A DNA stretch of 64,000 nucleotides. Origin: Actinomycetota bacterium. Its GTDB lineage: Bacteria > Actinomycetota > CADDZG01 > JAHWKV01. Position numbers and translations under genes: made by a program. Positions 45,734 through 53,700 of the stretch are shown one piece after another. Numbering within the stretch: the first letter of the stretch is position 1; each line of letters begins with the position of its first letter. The stretch spans positions 54,349-118,348 of the forward strand of contig JAHWKU010000002.1 in assembly GCA_019347715.1 (NCBI GenBank), given 5' to 3'. The notes under the pieces were generated by a model. It saw only the letters and a program-made list of their open reading frames with translations, searched no databases and had not been told where the DNA came from.

Positions 45734-45762
45734 GAACCGGCCCCTCCCCGCGGGGCCGGTTC
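45734..45762. terminator. strong hairpin, probable bidirectional terminator
   Basis: GAACCGGCCCC and GGGGCCGGTTC form a perfect 11-bp stem around a 7-nt loop, between the surface-protein stop and the tRNA-Gln gene on the other strand. There is no T-run on either side, as often in actinobacterial terminators. Confidence 0.6.
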
Positions 45763-45804
45763 CGCGTCCGGGAGGCGCGACTCACAGAATCTTCCAGGCC
45801 TTCG

Positions 45805-45877
45805 CTGCCGGGCAAGGACTCGAACCTTGAACCTTCTGGGCCAGAACCAGACGATCTGCCAATTGATCTACCCGGCA
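45805..45877 (-). tRNA. tRNA-Gln (CTG anticodon)
   Basis: A 73-nt cloverleaf with perfect stems: acceptor TGCCGGG/CCCGGCA, D-stem GATC/GATC, anticodon stem TCTGG/CCAGA with loop TTCTGGC, T-stem CAAGG/CCTTG with loop TTCGAGT, discriminator G. The anticodon CTG (plus-strand 45842-45844) reads CAG. CCA is not encoded. It lies alone, before the debranching-enzyme gene on the same strand. Confidence 0.95.
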
Positions 45878-45915
45878 ATCAGCCCCAGTTTAGCAATGCC
45901 TAAAACCGCTGAAGC

Positions 45916-48141
45916 TCAAGCGCCTCCGCGGTCCTCTAGGTGAACCCCTATCGACCCTGTTTGTTCAACGAGGGCAAAGCTGGTTCCCTCTTCCCGTCGT
46001 GTAAAGGTCATCCCGACTCTTCCATCGCCGACGCGCATGCCACTGACATGAACCTCTTTGAGCCAATCGGGAAGCCGGGGTTGATGGATCGAAAGAACTC
46101 CCTCGGTGGCCTGGGCAGACAAGCCCAGAATCGATTGGAGCAGGAGAAATGGTGCGGCCGCTGCCCACGCCTGGGGGCTGCAGGCAACCGGGTAAGAGAC
46201 GTAAGGAAGGCCTGGAACCCGGTCGAAACCGCAGTAGAGCTCAGGCAGCCTACTGTCCCTCGAGACGGTCGCTGCCGAGAAGAGGGCGGTCGCGATGCGC
46301 TCGGTTTCGGCGTACAGCCCGTAACGCTTCAACCCAGCGGCGATGATCGCATTGTCGTGCGGCCATATCGAGCCGTTGTGGTAGCTCAAAGGGTTATAGG
46401 CGACCGACTCACTCGACAGCGTTCGTATTCCCCATCCGGAAAACATCTGAGGTGACATGAGACGTTCGGCGACCGAAGGGATCAGGGACTCGTCGATGAT
46501 CCCGCAGTAAAGGCACTGACCCGGATTGGAAGAGATGCTCTTCACTTGCTTCTTGGAACCGTCGAGAGCCAATGCGAAATAGCCTTCGTCTTTCATCCAG
46601 AAAGCATCGTTGAATGCTTCCTTCAGCTCGCCGGCCTTCTTCGATTGGATCTCACCCAGGTCCGGGAAACCTAGAGCGTCATATATATCCGCCATCCTCA
46701 TCCTGGCGAGGTAGGCATATCCCTGCACCTCCGCAAGCGCTATCGGTGATTCCGCCAGGGAGCCATCCTTGTGAACCACTGAGTCTTCAGAGTCTTTCCA
46801 TCCCTGATTGATGAGCCCGGCGGGGGATCGCTTCGAATATTCGATGAACCCGTCACCGTCGATATCCCCGTGATCGTCGAGCCACTTGATTGCTGCTTCC
46901 AACGACGGACGGATGTGATTGATGAACTCGATGTCTCCGCTCCAACGCAGGTAGTTACCGGCTACCAGGATGAACAGTGGGGTGGAGTCAACGGATCCGT
47001 AGTAAGGCGTATGCGGAATGAGGCCGGCTTGCGCGAGCTCGCCGTAACGGATCTCGTGAAGGATCTTTCCCGGTTCGGCGTCTCGATCCGGGTCGTCGAT
47101 CAGGGATTGTTTCGCAGCAAGAACTTCGAGAGTCTCCCGGGCGACTTGAGGATTGAGCATAAGCAGTTCATGGGATGTAAGCAGCGAGTCTCGTCCGAAA
47201 GGCGCAACGAACCAAGGGATACCCGCGGCGACGATTCTCGCCTTGTCTTCCAGCGTCGTTGTCAGGACGTTCACATCTCGAATAGCCGCTTGCAGAATGA
47301 CGTTGAAGGTCTCGTTGTCGGTTCGAACCTCGGTGCAGCTCGACTGCCATTTCTCGAAGGATTCGCCAACGCGACTTCTAGCGGTGTCGTAACCTCGGGC
47401 TCTCCGCCGTTGACCTGCTAATCCCGCCTCCACCGTAAGACCCAGGGTCATTCGCTCCCCGGGGTCGAGAGAGATCGTCCAAGTGGCCACGGTTTCTGTG
47501 CCTTCGATCGATATCGAATCTGGCTTGGGGTCGAACTTGACCATTGACTCGCGGAAGATTTCCGCAACTCCTATGTAGGCAAACGTGACGCCTCGCGAGT
47601 CCAGTTTGGGAATCATGGCCTCTCCTCGCTCCGGCCGTTTGAGAACGCGCCGTACTTCGAATGTGTCGGCAAAGTCCGCATCCAGGCGAAGAGATAGATC
47701 GGTGCTTATAGCGCGGGCCCCGTGGTTGGTGAGAGTCACCTTTTCGTACATGCGCTCGTCCAGAAATCGGTCCCTTGTGACGCTGAGAGTCTGTTGGGGA
47801 ATGCGGTCGGTTTCAGTCGAGATTCGCGGGTTCGTGAGAGCCACGGACATCCCGTAGCCGAGTAGATCCGATGAGCTGAGAACCAAGGGCTTTTTGCCGC
47901 CAATCGAAAGGGTCAGTTGTGAGAGAAATCTGGTGTCTCCTGCATAGAGACCATCCGGGAGGCCTGCTTCGATGTCGCCGTTGGTCCGGCATACGACGAA
48001 CAAAGAACCATGCTTTATGACCAAGCGCTCGCCGCCTGCCTCGGCGGTGATGTCGGGGGCCGACCTCAGCTTTATAGGCGCAGCGGGTCCTGCCCTCTTG
48101 AAGGCGTCTCCCCGAGGGCTTGTTACCGAATCCTTATTCAA
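45916..48141 (-). CDS. glycogen debranching enzyme/amylo-alpha-1,6-glucosidase family protein
   Basis: A 741-residue protein. Residues ~20-240 match the bacterial N-terminal GDE domain (HGSLFVVCRTNGDIEAGLPDGLYAGDTRFLSQ). Residues ~290-700 form an (alpha/alpha)6 six-hairpin domain (VAAGIPWFVAPFGRDSLLTSHELL, GLINQGWKDSEDSVVHKDG, YHNGSIWPHDNAIIAAGLKRYG). The conserved acids in GRDSL, KDSED and WPHDN suggest an active glucosidase acting on alpha-1,6 branches or small glucans. TTG 48141 is the apparent start, overlapping the GT4 gene by 8 nt; a GAGGG lies upstream. The two probably act on the same polysaccharide. Confidence 0.9.
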   Translation of the reverse strand: MNKDSVTSPRGDAFKRAGPAAPIKLRSAPDITAEAGGERLVIKHGSLFVVCRTNGDIEAGLPDGLYAGDTRFLSQLTLSIGGKKPLVLSSSDLLGYGMSVALTNPRISTETDRIPQQTLSVTRDRFLDERMYEKVTLTNHGARAISTDLSLRLDADFADTFEVRRVLKRPERGEAMIPKLDSRGVTFAYIGVAEIFRESMVKFDPKPDSISIEGTETVATWTISLDPGERMTLGLTVEAGLAGQRRRARGYDTARSRVGESFEKWQSSCTEVRTDNETFNVILQAAIRDVNVLTTTLEDKARIVAAGIPWFVAPFGRDSLLTSHELLMLNPQVARETLEVLAAKQSLIDDPDRDAEPGKILHEIRYGELAQAGLIPHTPYYGSVDSTPLFILVAGNYLRWSGDIEFINHIRPSLEAAIKWLDDHGDIDGDGFIEYSKRSPAGLINQGWKDSEDSVVHKDGSLAESPIALAEVQGYAYLARMRMADIYDALGFPDLGEIQSKKAGELKEAFNDAFWMKDEGYFALALDGSKKQVKSISSNPGQCLYCGIIDESLIPSVAERLMSPQMFSGWGIRTLSSESVAYNPLSYHNGSIWPHDNAIIAAGLKRYGLYAETERIATALFSAATVSRDSRLPELYCGFDRVPGLPYVSYPVACSPQAWAAAAPFLLLQSILGLSAQATEGVLSIHQPRLPDWLKEVHVSGMRVGDGRVGMTFTRREEGTSFALVEQTGSIGVHLEDRGGA

Positions 48142-49168
48142 ATAAGCCCTCTTCGAGAAGAGCCCGCTGGTATGCGGATTCGTATCCGGCGATCATGGGT
48201 GCTGTGTCGAAAAGAGTCTCAGCCCTCTTTCGGCAGTCATGAGGATTGAGGCTGGCTGTGGCGTGAATCGCCGCGGGAAGCTCACTGGCATCAAGGCAGA
48301 TGACGCCCGACACCCCATGCTCCACGATCTCGGGAACAGCTCCTCTTGGGAAGGCCACCACTGGGGTTCCACACGAAAGCGCTTCTACCATCACTATTCC
48401 GAATGGCTCCTCCCACTGCATAGGACAAACCAGTGCTCGCGCCCTTCCCAAGAGATCTTTCTTGGTGACGGTGTCTGCCTCGCCGATGTAGTTCACGTCG
48501 GAACCGAGCACCGGTTTGATGAAGGCTTCGAAGTACTCAAACTCATGAACTTCGGTGCACTTGGCGGCGATGATGAGCGGAAGGCCGGCTTCTCTCGCGG
48601 CTTGGATCGCCAAGTGGGGGGCCTTGTCCGGACTCATGCGTCCGACGAAAAGAACGAAGTCTTCCTTTTCTTCCCTAAATGGATAGTCGGCCACGGGGAT
48701 TCCGTTTCGCACCGTAGCGAACCATGGCAGCTCCGGTGACAGGCGGCGCTGCCTCTCGGAGATAGCAACCAGCCGAAACCTAGAACCGAAGGACCCGTAG
48801 TACTCGGCAAGGTCTCCTTCCGCCGGAGTGTGAACCGTGAGAACCGTAGGGACCGACCGCCCCCCGGCCGTCATCGGGCTGAGAAAGCTGTGATCGTGCA
48901 CTATGTCGACGTCTAAGTCTCTCAGGTGCCGATACGCTCGAGCCGAGTGGACCGCTTCCGGAAGAACATTGCCCAGCAGGTGCGTTGGGGGAACGTCATA
49001 GGTTGAAAAGAATTTCGCTTTGGTGAGATCCCTGCCAGCGCCGATCAGAAATACTTCGTGGCCCCGCTCAATCAGTCCGTCGGTCAACCAAGAGCAGATC
49101 CATTCGATACCCCCATATCGGTCCGGGGGCACCTCGTACCACGGCGGTGCAACCATTGCGATCCTCAT
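48134..49168 (-). CDS. GT4 family glycosyltransferase
   Basis: A 344-residue GT-B enzyme. The N-terminal WYEVPPDRYGGIEWICSWLTDGLIERGHEV and the C-terminal donor-binding segments LFVGRMSPDKAPHLAIQAA and EEPFGIVMVEALSCGTPVVAFPRGAVPEIVEHG, with the EX7E glutamates, are typical of retaining GT4 enzymes. It is cytoplasmic and has no signal. Paired with the debranching enzyme it may build or trim a glucan; the sugar donor is unknown. Confidence 0.9.
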   Translation of the reverse strand: MRIAMVAPPWYEVPPDRYGGIEWICSWLTDGLIERGHEVFLIGAGRDLTKAKFFSTYDVPPTHLLGNVLPEAVHSARAYRHLRDLDVDIVHDHSFLSPMTAGGRSVPTVLTVHTPAEGDLAEYYGSFGSRFRLVAISERQRRLSPELPWFATVRNGIPVADYPFREEKEDFVLFVGRMSPDKAPHLAIQAAREAGLPLIIAAKCTEVHEFEYFEAFIKPVLGSDVNYIGEADTVTKKDLLGRARALVCPMQWEEPFGIVMVEALSCGTPVVAFPRGAVPEIVEHGVSGVICLDASELPAAIHATASLNPHDCRKRAETLFDTAPMIAGYESAYQRALLEEGLFE

Positions 49169-49256
49169 CCACCTAATCTACTCGCTCCTCAACGCCTCTA
49201 GTCGGTATAGTTATTGAGGTCGTTCAAGTCATTTTCGGATGACGAACGCTACCAGC

Positions 49257-49330
49257 GCCCCGGTCGTCTAGCGGCCTAGGATGCCACCCTCTCAAGGTGG
49301 AGACCACGGGTTCAAATCCCGTCCGGGGCA
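49257..49330 (+). tRNA. tRNA-Glu (CTC anticodon)
   Basis: A 74-nt cloverleaf: acceptor GCCCCGG/CCGGGGC, anticodon stem CCACC/GGTGG with loop CTCTCAA, T-stem ACGGG/CCCGT with loop TTCAAAT, discriminator A. The anticodon CTC (49291-49293) reads GAG. CCA is not encoded. The sequence is of the usual bacterial tRNA-Glu type. It is a possible substrate for HemA as well as for translation. Confidence 0.95.
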
Positions 49331-49340
49331 CGACGCGAAA

Positions 49341-49361
49341 GTGCTCTTAATGTGCTCTTAA
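49341..49361 (+). repeat. 10-nt direct repeat just after tRNA-Glu
   Basis: GTGCTCTTAA occurs twice with one base between (49341-49350 and 49352-49361). The second copy includes the presumed GTG start of the GNAT gene. It may be a small duplication, or alter the leader of that mRNA. Confidence 0.6.
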
Positions 49362-50224
49362 CGAGGTTCAAGTCGCTCGCCGAAATCGTGACCACGAAGA
49401 CGGCCTACGAAGCCTGGCATCCCCTGAGCGCGAGCCCACGCATCTACTCCCATATTCCTTTGCAGTTCAGGTGGGGTTACGAGGCAATTTCTGAGGCGGG
49501 TCAGTCTGTAGGTTTGATGGGCGTTATGTATATGGACGAGGCCTTTGCGAATGTGAGGGGTGCCGTTGATCCGGGAGTGAGAGGAAACGGTATTGGAGGA
49601 GATCTCCTGGAGGCGCTTCTCTCGGAGATCTCACCAGAGTTGACCGTGATGATACAACCCACCGACGTACGGACCGCAGCTCCCGCGCTTCTCTCGAAGA
49701 GAGGATTCCATTGCGAAGATGCCGGAGTTGTCGAGACTTTCCTACACGATCTTGCCGAGACTCCAAGCCCGGAGCTCGATGTGCCCGACGGCTACGATTT
49801 GACCACTGTATTTGGCGTGCCATCAGAGGACCTCGAGAGAGTCATCCACCTCGAGAAAGTCTGGTGTATGGAGCGAAGTCAGCCCGTAGGCCCCCGACTC
49901 ATTGGTGAGTACTCGGGACCTCAGGAGGGGTTCGTGGTTTTGGCACGTGAGACCGGGGGGGAGGTGGTGGGGCTGGCCAATGTGGAAATGACGAATGTAC
50001 AGGGGCTTGGTTTGACTGAGCTTTTCGTGGTCGATCCCCCACATCGTAGGCGGGGGATCGGGCGTGCGCTAAAGGCAGCGCAGCTACTTAGCGCCAGGCA
50101 GTTCGGTTGGAGAGAGGTTCTTGCTACCGTGCCCGAAGCAGAGCACCCTGCGACACGAATCAACGCTGAACTTGGAGGTCTGGGCATGGACGGTCTCAGA
50201 TGGGTGAGGGAGCCATTGACCTAA
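49352..50224 (+). CDS. tandem GNAT acetyltransferase
   Basis: A 290-residue protein with two acetyl-CoA loops: GVRGNGIGGDLLEAL near residue 75 and HRRRGIGRALKAAQLL near 235. So it is a double GNAT, like mycothiol synthase or related two-domain enzymes, though identity with MshD cannot be claimed. The only upstream start is GTG 49352, 22 nt past the tRNA-Glu end and inside a direct repeat, with no good ribosome site, so the start is uncertain. It may be read through from the tRNA promoter. Confidence 0.78.
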   Translation: MLLTRFKSLAEIVTTKTAYEAWHPLSASPRIYSHIPLQFRWGYEAISEAGQSVGLMGVMYMDEAFANVRGAVDPGVRGNGIGGDLLEALLSEISPELTVMIQPTDVRTAAPALLSKRGFHCEDAGVVETFLHDLAETPSPELDVPDGYDLTTVFGVPSEDLERVIHLEKVWCMERSQPVGPRLIGEYSGPQEGFVVLARETGGEVVGLANVEMTNVQGLGLTELFVVDPPHRRRGIGRALKAAQLLSARQFGWREVLATVPEAEHPATRINAELGGLGMDGLRWVREPLT

Positions 50225-50295
50225 GTTTCGCTCGCTGCTCGGTTCAATTATCTCCAGTGGTAGCCGATGTGAAGATGTCTGGGTGACTCTCGTTG

Positions 50296-50454
50296 TCACG
50301 CTGTCACGCCGTCCTTGCGCACAATGCGCTGTTTGCTCTTGACTGATCGCTTTCCCGCTCCTGCGGCGATGTTAATTGCCGAGGCAATATTGGTGTCCCT
50401 CAACCCGTCTTTGAGTCTCTCGTTTTCCTCTCGACGAGGATTCTTATTGCTCAT
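50296..50454 (-). CDS. possible 52-residue basic protein
   Basis: An uninterrupted frame of 52 codons from ATG 50454, giving MSNKNPRREENERLKDGLRD at the start and a Lys/Arg-rich end. Composition is protein-like, but the GAGGT before the ATG is too close (2 nt) and no family is recognised. It is divergent from the RTX gene across the site-B region. Treat as tentative. Confidence 0.35.
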   Translation of the reverse strand: MSNKNPRREENERLKDGLRDTNIASAINIAAGAGKRSVKSKQRIVRKDGVTA

Positions 50455-50558
50455 ACCTCAGTAATCCCTACCAAGCTAGGTCGAAACGCCTGGCCGTCCG
50501 CAGGCGACGTTGTGTCGCCGTCGCGACATAGCGTTCCCTCTGCCCGTCCAAAGCGATG

Positions 50559-50578
50559 AGTAGTTCTTTCGGACTAGT
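50559..50578. promoter_or_regulatory. NarL/FixJ-type 7-2-7 palindrome upstream of the RTX gene (site B)
   Basis: The core is TAGTTCT-TT-CGGACTA, with 9-bp halves AGTAGTTCT and (reverse) ACTAGTCCG around a TT centre. It matches site A in length, spacing and most bases; the four half sites share A[CG]TAG[TC][CT]C. It sits 140 nt before the RTX start. Confidence 0.5.
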
Positions 50579-50584
50579 CAGGAA

Positions 50585-50604
50585 ATGAGCAATCTACTGC
50601 TCAT
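50585..50604. repeat. 7-bp inverted repeat next to site B
   Basis: ATGAGCA-ATCTAC-TGCTCAT, perfect arms with a 6-nt centre, begins 7 nt after the site-B palindrome. It could be a second operator or an mRNA leader hairpin. Confidence 0.4.
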
Positions 50605-50717
50605 GACTAGGCGAGCCCAGGTTGGCAGGATGCCCCCCGACGGGCCGAACCGGCACCTTTCTTGCTGGATGACGGCGGCCAGTCACTTGAGTAGTTCCTT
50701 CAACGGGGGAGTCAGAC

Positions 50718-53700
50718 ATGGCCGGTACTTTAAGGATCCTCCCAGCGAAGCGCCTCCGGCGGCTAGCCATCGGAATGGGCCTCTCGCTGGCTGCTTTTTT
50801 CGGGCTGTTCTCTTTCATCGCCTCTCATGCGGCGGATGACCCAAATGCGACCAAGATCGCCCAAGGGATCCAAAGCTTTGCAGGCGTCCTGGATGGACTC
50901 AACAGCCTGGAAGAGCTTGCCGATCCCGTCGCATTCACCGGACTTCTCCCCACCGGCGAGGACGGGCTCAGGTTCGCCAGCGTCTTTGCTGACTCCCTCG
51001 AAAGCAAGATTGCCGCGAAGCTGGCCGGGTCGGGCTTCGACTCGATCGCCAGTCTGGATGCCTTCCTCGACGACCCAGATGAGAATGGCAACGCAGCCAA
51101 CGACGGAAATTACGGTGGGGTACTCGTAAACGTCGAGGGCTCCGTCACCGAGGTCTCCAGCTCGGTCTTCGATGTAACCCTCACCTTGAACCTCGATCGT
51201 CAGGGGACCACCCCCCTGTCCCTGTCGCTCCCATCGATTAACGCCAGCGGGGGGTCCCTCACCACCGACACCGACGTCCTAGGAACGCTGGGATTTCGCC
51301 TGGACGCTTCGCTTCCCGAGGGCCATGACTTCTTCGTTCTGGCAGCTACCCCACCATCTCTCACGGTTGGGCTCGACGCGGACGCCGATTTCACCGCCAC
51401 TCCCTATAGCGTCAATCTGGGCTTGACACAACTGGGCGTCACCGGGGCGGCAGATATCGGGACGGAGTTCATCGCCAGTCTCGTGGACCCGACTCCTGAC
51501 GACAGGATCACCCGGGACGACTGGGAGTCGACTGCGGCACTGGACCTCTTCGAAGTGTCATTTGGAACCTCTCACGCGAACCTGGATCTGTCCCTCGCCA
51601 GCGATATTCCGGGGACGCCAACCGGAACCGTTACCCTCGCAGACTCCGACCTCTCTCCTCTGGGCAGTGGGATCGCCACTCCTACGGTTGACCTGGGTGA
51701 CTTGGCGAACTTCAATCACATGACCCCTCAGGACTTTCTGGCTGGTCTTGCCAATGTGGCCGGGGCCCTCGACGCGATTCAGCAAACCGGTCCCGGAGAC
51801 ATCAACCTGCCTCTGATGAAGGAAGCGCTCTCCGAGGTGCTCGTCCTGAATCAGAGACTGCGGAACTTCTTTACATCCAATGGTCTATCTCCGGCCGGGA
51901 ATCCCCTGAGCCTGGGGCCCCCGGAAGGAGTAACGACCGAGGCCTATGCGGCTACCATTTCCAACTTCGACACCATTCAAGAAATCAGTACCGCTCTTCG
52001 GGCCGAGGAGGCGCTCGGTGTGTCTCTCGCCTCATTGGGGATTGCCTACAATGCCACTGAGGACAAACTCACATTCAATATCGTCAAGAACGAAGCACTC
52101 TCTCCAGCCCCCCTGGCGGTTGACCTTGCCAATCAGCTCGAGCGCGTTGGGGTAACCGGCGTTGAGGACGCTTCGAGCAGCGTCACCGTGACTCCGACAA
52201 TCACACTCAATTTCGGAGTGGGGGTCGACCTCGGCCCTCCGACCATCCCCACCGATACGGTGTTGGATCTGTTCAGTCTCGAGACCGGAGGCGATCCGGA
52301 GCTCCAAGTGGATCTTCCGATCTCAGGGAACCTCGATCTGGCTGGAGAGATCGGGTTTCTTGGCATCGACATCGCGGATTCCAACGCGAGCGGATCTATC
52401 CCTCTGCTCGCGAAGAGGGCGGGCGACAGCTCTCCCATGCTCTCCGTCAACGTCGATGGAGGATCGGACAATAGTCTCAGTCTCGCCGAGTTGTTCGTTC
52501 TGGTATCAAGCCCGCCATCTTTCAGCAGTGGGGACGGATCGATAACTCCCGCGATCAACGCCTCGATCCCGACTTCCACTCTTACCGCAAAGGCTAATGT
52601 CCAGGGAGGTACGACGACCATCGCTGAGGGCACTCTTACGTTTGGTTGGGCAGACATCCTGATCGACGATCCCGAAGTCACCGCCGATCCGGATTTCAAA
52701 GACGAACTTCTCGACTTCGACTTCGATCACTCCGATCCTCTTGCTCTGTTCAATCAGATTCTCAATTCGGTCGAGGCATTCGCCGCCGCACTCGACAATC
52801 TCGCTTCCTCAGCCCAGATAATGTCGACCGACCTTCCCTTTAGCGGCCAGAGCTTCGATGATCTGGGCAACAAGTTCCAGCAAATTTCGCAAGCCATCGA
52901 TGAACTCATTGGTGATCCGCCACAGACGGTCCAGGTGCTGGAGTCTCGAATCGAGGACATTCTTGGGAATGCACTGCAGATCCCGCTCGCCCAGCGCCAG
53001 GACATCCTCGGTATCTCCATCCAGCATTCGAGCCCAACTTCGATACTTTTCGACCTCTCATACGGCATTTGTTCTGCCGCCGGACCCGACTGCCTGAAGG
53101 TAACCGGCCCGCTTTCCGTTCCGTTCAACTTCGGGTTGGGCGAGTCGTCCGGCGGAATCGTCGGTCTGGATGGGACCGGAGAAGTTGATGTCGGCTATGC
53201 CGCCAAGGCCTCAGTTGACTTTGGAGTGCAGCTTCCTGAGGTCACCGCCGGGACGATCTTCGGATCGACTCCGACCGTGGTCGGATCACCGAGTGCGTTC
53301 GTGATCGACACCAGTTATGCCTCTCTTTCTGCCAACGTGACCGCAGGAGGAGTGGTTTCTGCCACCGTCGGCCCCGTGAATCTTCAGGTCGGCAACAACG
53401 ACGTCGATCCCGCCAACCCCTTGGAAGGGAAGCTGGCTGCCGGCATAACCCTCGACAATGACTTCGGTCCTGCAGGTCCGACCAGAATCGCAGTGCCCAG
53501 CACAGACTTCGACACCTACATCGGAAACGGAACCGCAGGAAATGGGATCACGCCCAGCAATATCCATCCCGCAACCGGCGTAACGTGCACATTCGATCCG
53601 CCCGATACCACTGCCTATGACGCCTGTGCCGAGCTTCCCGTCTACAACGGGACAGACCTGCTTGGGACGATCGTGTTCAAGGCTCCAGACCTCACCAATC

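Larger units (their letters stand above)
50225..50717. other. 493-nt intergenic region with several inverted repeats
   Basis: This is the largest gap in the window. Apart from a possible small minus-strand gene and the site-B palindrome, it holds ATTGCC-GA-GGCAAT (50375-50388), GGCGAC-GTTGT-GTCGCC (50503-50519), an overlapping CGCCTG/CAGGCG pair near 50488-50506, and ATGAGCA-ATCTAC-TGCTCAT (50585-50604). No known riboswitch was recognised. It must carry the promoter of the giant RTX gene. Confidence 0.5.

Noticed and set aside
49257..50224. tRNA-Glu as an integration site of a mobile element
   Set aside because: No integrase, transposase or second copy of the tRNA 3' end is seen in the window.
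50585..50839. 84-codon plus-strand frame before and into the RTX gene
   Set aside because: It overlaps the RTX start out of frame, lacks a signal or family, and its ATG lies in an inverted repeat.
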